This document shows, in pieces, positions 51,092 through 63,895 of a DNA stretch of 64,000 nucleotides. This DNA comes from Oceanicoccus sp. KOV_DT_Chl. Lineage in GTDB: Bacteria > Pseudomonadota > Gammaproteobacteria > Pseudomonadales > Dasaniaceae. The notes under the pieces were generated by a model. It saw only the letters and a list, made by a program, of their open reading frames with translations, did no database searches and had not been told where the DNA came from. Location of the stretch: the NCBI RefSeq assembly GCF_900120175.1, contig NZ_FQLF01000002.1, positions 1,178,001-1,242,000 on the forward strand, read 5' to 3'. The position numbers and the translations under genes were made by a program. Numbering within the stretch: the stretch's first letter is position 1; each line of letters opens with the position of its first letter.

Positions 51092-54000
51092 TTATCGATC
51101 AGTGCCGGTTTCCAATAAAGTGATATACACAAAAGCCGTTGCTTGTGCGGTGCTTGCACCTTGTTCTCCGGCATCACTTTGGGCGGCACTGGTTGCCCCC
51201 GTAGCCGAACCCGCAGCATCGACACTGGCGATACTAACGGGAACGCTTGTCGGCACACCCACTGATACGCCACCCACACTGATCCGGTCAGCGCCGACGA
51301 CCTCCCCGGCGGCGATAAATAAATCACCACCGGCATCAATACCGGCTTCACCCGCATCAACGATGCCCATCGGCGTGGTTAAATACACTGCGGCATTGGT
51401 GGCAGTGCGAATACCACTACCCGAGGTCGGTGGATTATTGCTCACCCCGATCGCGCCGGTATTGGGATCGATACTGAATACCGGAGGCGGCGTAACTACT
51501 GCCGTACTGGAGCCACGACCAGCGTCAATATTGGCAAACGCCGACATCAAGCGAGCTTCACCACCGCCCAGATTAAATACTCGGGATTCATTGATATTAA
51601 TATTGCCACCGGCAACGGTATTGATATCGCCACCGGCAAAAGAAAGGATACCGAGCGTATCCGAGCTTTTATCTAACGACAGTTGTGCCAACTGGGCAGC
51701 AGCCAAACCAACATCGACATCACCAAAGGGCGTGTAAATATTCAGATCACCGCCGGCCTGACTACGCAGCGCCGAAAATTCCATAGTGATATCACCGCTG
51801 CTCACAGGGCTTTCTGCGGCAATAGTAAAATCATCACCTGAATCTACTGACCAGGCAGCCACCACCTGTTCAAATGATTGCAAAGGCGTGCGATTGCGAT
51901 TGCCCAATACCAATTCAAATTCGGTTTGACCGGCGTCTAATAATGCAGCCGTTTTGGTTTGCATTTCCTGCAAGGTGTAAGCAAATTTTTCACCATATAA
52001 ACGCTGCAACGCAACGTAGGCACGCTCGAAATTGACCAGCTGCAATTCACTTGCCGCTGTTGCCTCGATACTGCTCTGGGCGATTTGTTCATTGACAATC
52101 GCCTCGGCAATAAAAAGTTGCTGCGGCGCATCGAGTTGCCGGGTGGCAGTCAATGCTGCTTGTAACTGCTCGGCAATTGGTAAATGATTAAACGCCGAAA
52201 CGCTTGCGCCATCATTCAATGACAAGCCGGTAATCGCGGTGGGATTTTTGTCGAGCAAATACGCCAGGCCAGTAACATTGGCGACCGCATCCCAATACTG
52301 ATTGAATGCTGCCGTGCGTTCATCTTGAGAAGTAAATCCTTCTTGTCCGACCTCCACTTCGGCAAATAAATATTGGCCTTTTGCCACCACATTGGCCGGA
52401 TCACTGAGGATGACATCACGTAGCACCTGGGTAGCTATGCGCAACTGATCAATTTCTGCCAACTGTTGCCACGCGCTCATGGCGGCGCCGACATCCTCTG
52501 GCTTATCTCCAGTTACCTTCGTCACTACGCTAATCAAGGCGCGACTAAAAATGTCGGTGGCATCCACACTGGCCTCACTTAACCACTCACTACTACTTAG
52601 CGTGCCAATTGATAAACCCGCAATTTGGGCATCCGCATCAATACCATTACCTAATGCCGCATCGGCTGATAAAATCTGATCGACTCCGGCATAAATATGT
52701 AAATCGGCCCCTTTATCCGGCAAGGCGGTCGGATTGTTCAAATTGCCAATACTGGCAATACCGTTGGATGCACCCAACTCTATGGAATCCCCTGCCATCA
52801 CCAATAAATCGCCGCCACCAGCGAGCTCAATACCGACAATATCTTTCACCAATTTGGCAGTCCCTGGCTGCAATCGGGCTGGGTAAATAATGCTACCGCC
52901 TGCCCGCACCAAAGACACATCGTTAGATGAGCCATGCTGAATTTTCATATCTAAATTCAAAATATCCGCGCCAGCATAAGCATCTACTGCCAGCGGCGAG
53001 ACCAGGCTTACCGTACGTTCAGCATCGCCAACATCACCGTTCAACGCATAAATGCTCACTGGATCAACCTGAGATCGATTAATCAATTGGGCGCTGTGAA
53101 ACTTCTGCTCGGTTTCCCCGCCCCCAAGAGAGTAGAATAAATTTTTAAAAAACTCTGATGGTGTTGTTGCTCGTCTGAAATCAATATAGTTATTGATCGA
53201 TGGACTAATAGTGTTCGCCAGTAAATCGGGAATATAGAGAAATAAAGTTGTAGTGGTTCTATCCGCCAAAGCATTATTGTAATTGATAGTGGCGATATTA
53301 TTAGCAGCGATGATTTCCAATGATGCATCACTATCAGGAAAGAGAGTTAACGAATCACCCAATAACACATCACCAGCCAAAGCAGAAAATTTGAGCTGTG
53401 AGGGCAAGACACTGTAAGTTGCCGCAGTGCTGTCAAAACTGCTACCCGCTACATCAGCGGCCATCAACGCACGCACACTGTCGGTATTAGCGGTAACCGT
53501 TAAATCGCCGCCAATACTGGTTAAAGTAATAGCACTGTTAGCATAGTCATCATAAAAATAGCCGCCTATTTGTTGATGGCTTAGGCCCTCTTTTTCGAAA
53601 CTATTAAATCTGATTTTTTGCGTAGCACGCTTATCTGCGTCGCTGGCATAGCTATTAAATTCGCCATTACCACTTAAACGCGCCATCATCATACTGTTAT
53701 TGGCACCATCAAAAACCAGGTCACCACCAGTAATTACCCTGGCATCAAAGTTTGAGCCGGTAATCAATAAACTGCCTAACTGATTCACTACGCCAGCAAT
53801 ATCCCCTGCTGCCCGCACATTAATTTCGCCGCCATCACTGGATACCGTAGTACGGCTAATATCACCTAAGCTGGTGACGGACAGGTTGCCGCCGGGATAG
53901 CGAATTAAATCAGTAGCGGCAACCAGATCAGGATACAAACCGTCGGCAGCACCAGGCGTTGAAAAGCTGGCATTAACAATATCGCCACCGCTATGAACCG

Positions 54001-57000
54001 AAACATTGCCACCACCAATGGAATGAATGCCGCCTTCGATTTCACGAATGCTAAAACCCCAGGCACGCATATCCAGATCGTAGCGCTCATTAAGCGGCTC
54101 AAACCCGCCGCCATCTATCTTACCGCTATTAGCCACCACCAAAGTAAATGAATTTGGTGTTTGTAAATCCCCGGCATTGTCCAGTTTGCCATCGGCTCGA
54201 ATATCGACATCACCAGCATTAAAAGTAAAGCCGGAAAAAGTACCCATTAACTCTGCAGCAAAGCGATAGGCGAGTAAATCTTCAGTAACCTTGGCAGATA
54301 AACCCGTGGACGGTAGCGCAGCTTTAGTTGCATCAGTACCGTCAACCTCTTCCCAGGAACCGGAGGTATTGACCTGATAATTTGTTTTACCAATGGTATA
54401 AATCGCTGCGCCATTTGCTAATACCAAATCACCCGATGCACTCAGCGCTATATCACCTGTGCCTGTGCGAATAAAACTTTTATCGGCTAATACCAGATCA
54501 CCGCCGCTGAGCACTTCAGTGCGCATTAACTGATGACCACTATTAGCACCAGCCACCAGAGACATGCTCCAGGAATCATCCACCATGGCTAAGGCTGTAG
54601 CGCCGTAGACAGGGTTCTTCACATAATCGACACCATCGGTTAAACCCGCTGCTAATTGAATATCACCCGCTGCACGCAGTGACAACCAACCGGCATCACC
54701 CTCCGCCGTTCTTAGTGCACTCAGATTGATTTGATTTTCAAGCAGTGGGTTTTCTTTGGCGACGTTATCGCTAAGGGTTAAATCCGTAGCGGACACAATA
54801 TCCAGCCAGGGTTTTACGCTGACATTGTAAATACTATCGATAGCAAAAACCGTGGTAGCTGCGGCAGCAATCGCTTGCGCGCCGTAACTATCCATATCGG
54901 CTTGATCGATCGCACTATCGGCAACACTGGTATAGGCGTAAACATCGATGGCATTACTGCCAAGAGCATCTTCTGCTCCCAAGGTAATAGCAGTGTTGGT
55001 ATCTGCTGCTGCTTTCACCACCACTAATTTACCGTCGGTATTAACGGTGGCAGCTTCGTTCACCATCACGCCGCTCGCCGTGGCCTGTAATCTTAAATCT
55101 ACCGGCCGTTCCGCTTCCGCCGAGCTAACTGAAAGTGTTGCATTGTCAGTTAGATTAACGCCTTGTTCACCGGCTAATACCACCGCCGTCGTCGCCGCCG
55201 TAACCGCAATATCACCGGCAATATTTAATCCGGCAGCAGTCATCAACTGTAAATTTTTTGCCTGCAACTGTTGCCCGGTTGCCAGCGTTAGCGCTTGGTC
55301 GGGATCAGTAAATACCAGTGCTAGATCACCGTTATAACCGGCCTTATTTATTGCCAGTAAGGTATTCCATTGCTCTGCCTGCGCCAGAGCACTCGCTTCA
55401 ATAGTTAAATCGATAGCACTGGCGGTGTTGGCCAATTGCTCAGCATTACCTCCCAGATCAAGCACACCGCGACTGCGCAGAGACAACAAACCGCCATCAT
55501 CGCTATCACTGCCAAAATGAAAGCTGTTGACATCGCTAACGCGAATATCACCAGCAGCTCGCGCATTGACCATTCCCCCCGGCCCAGATTGAACACTACC
55601 GTTTGGCAAGATCAGTGCGTGCGGCGAAACATCCAGCAGACTATTAGCACCCAATGCGATATCACCGGCTACTGCAGCGATATCAATCAAACCACTCGGT
55701 GCCGCTATGGCAGTATCAATCGCCACAGTGTTTGCTTGAAAGTAAAAACTGGCACCGGCTGCATTCGTCGTCGCCGTCGGGTTAGCTGTATCCAGAGCAG
55801 CCAGCGTTAAATCGCCACCGACTATTAGTTCTAATTCCGCGCTATCTTCAGCGTTGACTATACGGGTATTGATCGCCAGATCATCACGACTATTAAAGTT
55901 CAACTCACCAGCCACCGACAATAATTCATTGGCTTGCAAGGTAACTTCGCTGGCATCCACCGAGAAATATTGACGACTCGACTCACCACCAAGCATGCGA
56001 ATCACCGGGGCAAAAATATTCAACGTGCCGTTAGTCACACCTGTCGCCGCTTCTTCACCAACACCCTGCAAGGTAACCGTATTCGCTGAGCGAATGGTCA
56101 CGGAACGATTATCCGCAACCTTCAAACTACCGGTTGCAATGAACAAGTCAGTTAAGTCGGCACTGAGATCTGAAATAAACTGCACACCCTTCTGTGCATA
56201 AATTTCCACCGCCGCAGCCATTTCCAACAAGCTGCCATTAACACTACCGCCCTCACCAATACTCAAATTATCACTCAGTAGCTGTAAGTTACCACCACTG
56301 ATATCCAGACCGCGCAGCTGATCTTTACCGTTATAACTGATACTTAAAGTACCGGCGGCTTTAATGCGGCTGTTTTCATCAATCAGTAAATCACCACTGG
56401 GCGAACTACTATCTGCGTTTAATAAACCACTGCCTGCAGCGGTCGACGTTAACAATGTCACACCACTATCACTGGTCCAGCTGTTACCAGAAAAATTGGC
56501 GGCTGCGGTGTTATCGAGCTGGGAATTATGAATGCTAAGCTGGTCTTTAGCGGTGAGTAATAACTCCTGTGAATTAAGTGCTACGTCATTAACAGCTATG
56601 GCATCCACTGTAGCGCTGTAGGACCAGGATCCGTCTTGCCATACTCTTTCTGCACCGACCAAAATGGAATCCGCACCGCTGCGACTAAAAATAGCTGGAT
56701 CAATCAACACGCTATTGGCCACCGCATCACGACCAATGACGACATTACCGATGGAAACGATATCCAGACTGACGCCAATATCTGAATCCGTATCGCTCCG
56801 TAACTGTCCGGAAAAGTCCAGACTATTACCTACATCGATTAATAAGCGGCCGTTATCGGCAGGCAGAGTCCCCGGTTGGCTATCTATAAAATAATTATTG
56901 GCCGCTGTTATTTGATAATTTGCTCGTTGCAGCACCTGCTGCCCAGGTTGCAAACTAAATGCCTGCCAACCGCCAATACTGCTTTCCCCCACATCAACAA

Positions 57001-60000
57001 AACGTCCACTGATAAGTTCAGCGCCGTATAAAGTTGATGAGCGATAGCCTGGAGCGATAAGCGCAATATCCTGGCTCGATGGTTCTACCAATATTGCACC
57101 GGGCACCAGTGCATAATTTGCCGGCAGTACTGTATACACTCCGTCAGCAAGTTGACCGGAGCCAACCACTTCAAACTGCTGGCCAAAAGGAATTTCACTA
57201 CCACTGAACTCCAGCAAGTCATAGGCTGCGGCAGCGCCTTGCTGGCCAGGTAATAAAACAAAAGCATTGCTAACGCTTTGCTGTGACAACACATCGGTAG
57301 AGCCACCCAGTCCGGCAACAAACTCGCGACCATACACTGAACCACCGCCGGATAAGTTTTGCACACTGCCTTGTTGCGCAACAATATCCTGTGCTTCCAA
57401 CGTTATTTTTTTCTCTTTTAGTTGATCAATGATTAGTGGTGAACTGCCGCCAACGGGATACACCCACACTACATCCTCGCCAATAATTCTGCCGAAGGGT
57501 GTATCGGTTTCCAACGCCACTGAAAGTTCGCTGTGCGATTGCAGCAATAAGGTGTCATTGGCAGAAAAGGTTAACTGCCCCTGCGGCGCTGAGATTGTAG
57601 TGTCCACAGAAATAGTATTGGCGGTAAACGCCAATGCGGAACCAGCCGAAAGCAGCGTGCTGTCATTGGTGAAATAACGATTATTTTCAACATCAAAATA
57701 GCGGTTGATATTCAGTACGCCATTGTCACCCAATACATCAATTTGGTACTCAGCTGCGCTTGTGCTCCATAGCAAAGGGGTTCGAAATGTTAACTGGCCA
57801 AAACTGGTTAGTTTCGCCTGATCAATTTTTTCACTATAGCCAATAGCGTCAAAATCTTGTGTTCGTAACGGTAAAATTCTTACCGCTGATGACGCAGCAA
57901 TGCGGCTTGATGCAGCGCCACTGATGGTGAGATTGCCTTGCAAATCTACCGTTTCAGACACTACATTAAAACTGCCGGCTCCGGCACCAATCTGGCTTTG
58001 ATTAACGGGTAAATCCCCGCTGGCGGTTAGCGGCTGATATTGAGCGACAACGTCCGTATTATTTTCACCCAATGCCACCCGCGCTGCATTGACTGAAAGA
58101 TGACCATTAGTAAGATCCAGCCAGGGAGTATCCAGAGTAATCGTACCGCTGGCGTTTAGATTTAAATCGCCCAATACGGCAACACGATTTAATTTAACAG
58201 TAGCGCCACCATCATTGGCCGGCGTTGTGTTATTTATATTGACCGTCAATGCGTTGATATTATTGCCGCTGTCACCTTTAAATAATGCTGAATTGAACCA
58301 GCCCACACCAATCACTGCTTCGCTGAGTAAATTACCCACAGAAAAATTATCAATGATAGAGAGCACATCATCATCAATATCACTCCCCACTAAAAAATTA
58401 ACTGCCGGCGCATCTGAATTTTGTTCACGGGAAAACCCATTCGCTGCCTGATCCGGGTTCAGACTAAGCGCAATGTTTCCTCCCTTATATTTTCCGCTGC
58501 CAAAATTTACCGTACCGGCGAGCAATAAGCCTTTTTCTGCTTCAATGGCCAGACTGCCGGCACCGAGAGACTGCGCCGTATTTCTTATCTGCCCGGTTAA
58601 CAAATTATGTTCAGCAACGGTGCCGGACAGATCGATGTTTGAACCGGCAAGAGTCACCACCGAACCATAGTTTGCATTTAAATTGACAACCCCGGCATCG
58701 TAGTACGCAATATCTGCCAAGGTGGATACGATAGGCGCAGTTACCGAGTTAGCCGCTAAATTAATGCGCGCATTATTACCCACAACCAAATAATTACTTT
58801 GCCGGGAACTGGCACTACTGGTTTTAAAATAATGTAAAGTGGCATCTAATAAGCCGCCAGTAATATCAACGCTACCATTTATCCATAAGCTGTTGTTGGC
58901 ATTGAAAATCACTTCAGAGCCTGCTGGTCCTACAATCCGGGTATAGGGCGCCATCACCAAATTGCCGTTACCAGCTTGTATTTGTTCTTCCAACGAAATT
59001 TTTGCATTTAATGATAAGCTGCCAGGCGCTTGCAGATAGGCAGGTAAATTCACCGCATCAAATACTCGCTCGTGATCAGCACCTGTTAGCAATGCCTCTG
59101 CCCCTGCCGATAACTGCAACTGTTTATGGGCAAGATCAATTTGCGCATTTTGAGTTATCGATGCATCGCCACCCAGAGCGGTAAAGCTGAATGAACCGAC
59201 TTCGGTATTATTAAAAAAACGATCGCTGACCACCAGATTTTCAGTAATGAATGGCTGATTTTGTGCCCGCGCATCGTTACCGGTAATAGTGACATTGCTG
59301 GCGGTTATTGCCAGCTCACCACCATTTGCTGCATCCAGCGCCTGATAGGAACCCGCTAATGCCATGCTGCCTTGTTCAGCAATCGCAATATTTATTTTGC
59401 CGGCATCACCGATGGTGGTCTTGCCGTTAGTGTTACGCCAGGCGCCGGCATTAGCCTGCAATACAACCTCATCACTTATTTCCAGATGACTACCAATACC
59501 ACTTTGCAAGGCAATAACACCGCCATCAACGGCGGCAACAGTCGGCGCAATAGCTCCCACATTGCCTTCACTGGGCAAGTCATTAGTCCAGCTTCCATTA
59601 ACATTGATATTACCGCTTAGCACCAGACTGCCAACGGTATCGAATTCACCCTGTGCTAACACCACCTCGCCACCAGCAATAGCGATATCGCCGGCCAACT
59701 CGATATTGGCACCGCGCAAAGCTAAACGGGTCTGGTCTGCCAAGCTTAGTTTTACATTTTCCTCAATTCTGATATCACCATTGCTGCGCAAACTAATTTC
59801 GGCGGCACCGGATTGTTGTAATTGCTCCACCAATAGCGTTAAAGGTTGGGTGACTAAGTTGTCGGCTACATCAGCTGCTGCTCGCTCGGCTAGAATAGTA
59901 ATAGCCGAAACCGCCTGCCCCATATCAAGGTCAATACTGCCACCTTTTACCCGCAACACTTCAGTATTTTGATAAGGCCCTGCAACCGCATTCGCTAACA

Positions 60001-62139
60001 ACTGCGCTGAGGGGTCAACAGTAATACTGGCGGAGCGAATAGCAATATCACCGGCATCGACACCTTCAATATACGCTTCGCGACTATAACTGCGAACAGC
60101 TCCCGGCCCTGGCCGAAAACTTTCACTATCGCCCCATTTATTATGGATAGCAGTGTTATCAGTGACAGCAGAACCATGACCAAATGACTGTAACTTTGGA
60201 TCACTGGCATCGGCATCAGAAATATCCACCAGTCCATTACTGGCCATCAACAAACTGCTTCTGATCACACCCTGCTGGTGCTGAATAATTCCCCCGAAAC
60301 ATCAATGACTGCATCTGCAGCCAACTTCACGCCACCGGTCGCTAAAATATCAACACTGCCACCCGCGGCATTGCGTTCACTCGCCGTTTTTTCTATGCCT
60401 TTAAGGAAAGGATCAATATCAAATAATTCTGTGCCTTTCAGTGCATCGACATACAGGGTTGCCCGCAATAATTCGCCGCCTTTTAATTCGGGCGAATCTT
60501 TAAGTTCGTCAGACGTGACAAACACTTCTATGCTATCGCGCTCAGCAGCCACCACGGTATCAGTGGTGCCTGATACATCAATCACAGCCCCTTGTTCCAT
60601 AATAAATTGGGAACTACCATCAAAATTGGTGGCATCATCGGCAAATACCAACGCGGCATTATCTCGTGCCTCAATCGTTACTTGTGCTGACGGCGCAACA
60701 ATTGACGCACCAGATTCCATAACGATCTGGTCGCCTTGTATAACAATTTGGGATTGTTGTTGCGCTAAACTGCCATTAGCCGTTTGCACATTATCACCAT
60801 CAACAGACAGACCATTGTTGGCAATATCTATACGAGTGCTACTGCCCGGTTTAAAAAATATCTGACCGGTATCCCTGCCAACAGGAACTTTTTCTGGTAA
60901 CGTTTCCGCATTCAAAAATAATCGATTGGCCACCTGACTACTGCTATTCGTGACCTGAGCACCATCTCTGGCCAATAAGCGAATACTGCCGTTGATATCC
61001 ACAGCGGTGCTACTTTGCATAGCACCGGCCTGTACTATATCTTTTGCAACTAAAGTAATATTGCCCAGATTAGCCTGCAAGGTACCGGCATTAATAACCC
61101 CCCCTTTTTCTGGCGCAGAGACTGTCACTTGATGGCCATTGGAGCCGGTAACCATGACCTCACCGGTACCACGTGTCACTGTAAATTGTTCAATTTTTTC
61201 CGGTTCACCCGCTAGCGCCACATCGACAGCAACCACAGCTGTGTCACCGGAATTGACTTCAACAATATATCCGCGCATTTTTTTATCGCCCGGATTGGTT
61301 AGTGCCAGATATAAATCCTTTTTTGTCCCCGCCAATACAATCTGGCCACCATCTGCAGCAATACTGCCTTCATTGACAACTTCAGGTGCCGCCAACAATA
61401 CCGTACCGCCATGCTGCGTTTTAATGCTGGCACCGGCGGCTAATGCCACCTGAGGTATCTCATTGCTACCCTCAATATAATCTTGCGCACGGATTAAAAA
61501 AGCCGAAGTACCGGTGCCATTATCAATACCGCTATCAATAGCATCAAACAAATTACCGGTTTGAAAATTCTCCACATCTGCAGCCGTGAGGTTTTTATCC
61601 AACTCTAAACCGTTATAGTCCATAGCGGCCGCAATCAATGCACTGCTATTCACCTGTGCGCCGTTACCAAACAAAATACCATTTTTATTAAGCAACCAGA
61701 GCGCACCATTGGCTTCCAGCTTGCCGAGTATGACGCTTGGAGATTGCTGATCAATACGATTTACGGCCAGCGCACTATTAGCTGGCTGCACAAATTGAAC
61801 GCTATTCTCCGCACCAATATTAAAACTGTCCCAATCCAGTAATACCCGCACAGAACCTTGATTAATGACCAGCGTATTGCCATTTTCCGTTTTCTCAAGA
61901 TAAGCATCACCTGACACCACCCCATCTGCTTTCAGTTGCGGCAACTCGTTTTTAATAAAATTATCCAGCGCACTATTATTAACGGTACTGATATAACTAC
62001 CACTGGCCTTGGCCCAACGGTCAACCGGGCTGGGTAATGATTGCGCTATCAGCGGCAACGACACAGCCAACTGGCTGCACAAACCAGTTACGACAACGCG
62101 ACGGATAATTAATGACATATCTCTTATGTTATTTTTCAT
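51092..62139 (-). CDS. giant filamentous-haemagglutinin family exoprotein, TpsA (one-base break)
   Basis: About 3,682 residues. A signal peptide ends near SLPLIAQS, followed by the TPS secretion domain (GNTLVINQGSVRVLLDWDSF, LWLLNKNGILFGNGAQVNSSAL), then thousands of residues of beta-helix repeats, and a C-terminal part (VYLTTPMGIVDAGEAGIDA GGDLFIAA type) as in the DUF3739 filamentous-haemagglutinin proteins. The frame breaks at C5 60291-60295; one extra base joins IDVSG to GIIQHQQGVIRSSLL. It should be secreted by the TpsB protein just upstream and act at the cell surface as adhesin or scaffold. No toxin domain is seen at the C-terminus. Confidence 0.88.
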
Positions 62140-62198
62140 TGCTCACTCAAACCATCAACCATTTATCGCTAAAGACATTATTCATTAAAAAGTATTGG

Positions 62199-63782
62199 CT
62201 AAAAAATCAACCTTATACTGGCCCGGGTCATTGCATTATTTTTTTCAACATCACCTTCCGCTTTAATCGCCACGCCACTATCTACCTTTATTTTTAATGC
62301 ATTAAACAGCTGCGTACGCAGTGATAAACCATAACTGCTGATAATGAATTCATCATCCTGATCCGGTAGTGGTGACTTCAATCTGGCATAGGCCGAATCA
62401 TAAAAAACGCCGACACGGGTGGCTTCAAACCATGTGCTTTCCTGCAATAAATCGGGTGTTTTCAGCTCAAGATTAAATACCGCGCCGTAGTCACCCTGAA
62501 TTTGAGATTCATAATATCCTCTAACAGTATTTATCCCACCGGCACCAAATTGTTCATTACTCACTAGAGCTGAATCGGCTAATTGTGCGCGTATTTGGTG
62601 ACTGACTTCCCAGCCATCGGTAAACAAATAGCTACGCTGCCAGTCGAATTTCCACAATAAAAAATTAGAGAGTGCCTGCGAGCGTTTCTCACCAAACTCT
62701 TCTTCACTATTAACTACGCCACGAATACCCAGCACAAAATTTAATGACAAAATATCTTTAATAAAATCATCGCGGGTAAACATGTCGTATCCGCCAGACC
62801 ACGACAAATAATCAATCGGAGTTTCCAGCGTTGAACCAGTGCCGGTATCGATGGTTTCGATAAAATCCTTATAATCAATGGCGATTGAAAAACTGTGTAG
62901 TGCCGTCGGTTGCAAAACAAATGGATGACTGTAGCGCAGGGTGAAAATTGAGCCATCACCAAGTACGTTAATGCCATCGAGCGATGCCACCTCAGAATCA
63001 GAATCAATGGCAATAAACGACAGTTTTGCACCCAATTCATTCATTGGCAGTGAGTAACTCGCGGCGATCACCTGTACTTCATCGCGATTCTGCGGGCTAA
63101 TTTGCATCTGCAAAGACATATCGTGATGCTGCTGCCATAAATTTCGATAACTGATGTCCGCAGCCAATCGTTCAGAGGTCGTTCCCGCAGAATGATAATT
63201 GGTGAGTTCGATGCCGCCATGAACAGGCAACGAATCCTCTACACTTAGATCAACATCAATCGTGTTTGCTACAGGCCCTGGCTTTATCACCGGCACTACC
63301 ACCAAATCTGCATTGGCCATATTGACCTGTTGCTGGTCTTGTTGCAGTGAGGGTAAATGCAACACATTGCCTTCAGCCACCGAGGGCATTTTTCCCCGAA
63401 TTTCTTTTATAGAAAAATATTGGGCACCATCCACAGTGACACGCCGCACTCTGGCTTCAACCACCTTTAACTTAATCACGCCATTGACCACATCCTGTTC
63501 CGGCACTTCCACAAATACCGTGGGATACCCTTTATTACGGTACACACTTTGCAAAGCGCGGGCAGCGTTATCCACATCATCTACTTTACGGGTATAACCT
63601 AAAAACGGCGCCACGGCGCGCTCGACAACTGATTTTTCCAATAAGGTATTGCCCTCAACACTAAACTCTAAAATATCTAAAAATGTTAATGCTTGTGCAG
63701 TGCTCACTACAAACAAGAAAAATACAGCCAAGCACCATGGCCGTACTACATTAAAAAATTTTGCTATCGCTTTTACTTTCAC
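62199..63782 (-). CDS. two-partner secretion transporter TpsB (ShlB/FhaC/HecB family)
   Basis: About 527 residues: signal peptide (NVVRPWCLAVFFLFVVSTAQA), a POTRA domain (FSVEGNTLLEKSVVERAVAPFLG, then VVEARVRRVTVDGAQYFS), and a 16-strand barrel ending TRASIRLIF with C-terminal Phe. The barrel motif DNYHS-like block appears as GIELTNYHSAGTTSERLAA, and GGINTVRGYYES is the conserved VRGY loop motif. GTG 63782 (GAGA ahead) is preferred over GTG 63794. It lies directly upstream of the exoprotein, the classic TPS arrangement, and starts the operon. Confidence 0.93.
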   Translation of the reverse strand: MKVKAIAKFFNVVRPWCLAVFFLFVVSTAQALTFLDILEFSVEGNTLLEKSVVERAVAPFLGYTRKVDDVDNAARALQSVYRNKGYPTVFVEVPEQDVVNGVIKLKVVEARVRRVTVDGAQYFSIKEIRGKMPSVAEGNVLHLPSLQQDQQQVNMANADLVVVPVIKPGPVANTIDVDLSVEDSLPVHGGIELTNYHSAGTTSERLAADISYRNLWQQHHDMSLQMQISPQNRDEVQVIAASYSLPMNELGAKLSFIAIDSDSEVASLDGINVLGDGSIFTLRYSHPFVLQPTALHSFSIAIDYKDFIETIDTGTGSTLETPIDYLSWSGGYDMFTRDDFIKDILSLNFVLGIRGVVNSEEEFGEKRSQALSNFLLWKFDWQRSYLFTDGWEVSHQIRAQLADSALVSNEQFGAGGINTVRGYYESQIQGDYGAVFNLELKTPDLLQESTWFEATRVGVFYDSAYARLKSPLPDQDDEFIISSYGLSLRTQLFNALKIKVDSGVAIKAEGDVEKNNAMTRASIRLIF

Positions 63783-63852
63783 AGGATCTCGCACAACGGT
63801 GTAATTATTTTTAGGGGCAATTGGGCTATTTAAAAATTACAGAGGAGATAAT

Positions 63853-63884
63853 AAAAAAAGGGGCAGCTTACAGAGCCGCCCCTT
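63853..63884 (-). terminator. terminator of the gene entering from the right edge
   Basis: Arms GGGGC-AGCT region (63858-63868) and the inverse (63874-63884) form an 11-base stem with one mismatch; on the minus strand a run of T follows. It separates the incoming gene from the TPS operon, whose own promoter should lie in 63783-63852. Confidence 0.85.
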
Positions 63885-63895
63885 AGGCTTAACTA

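Noticed and set aside
1768-60295. Phase variation by C/G tracts as the cause of the frame breaks
   Set aside because: Runs are short (3-6 bases), affect unrelated genes including enzymes, and all lack exactly one base, which fits sequencing error better.
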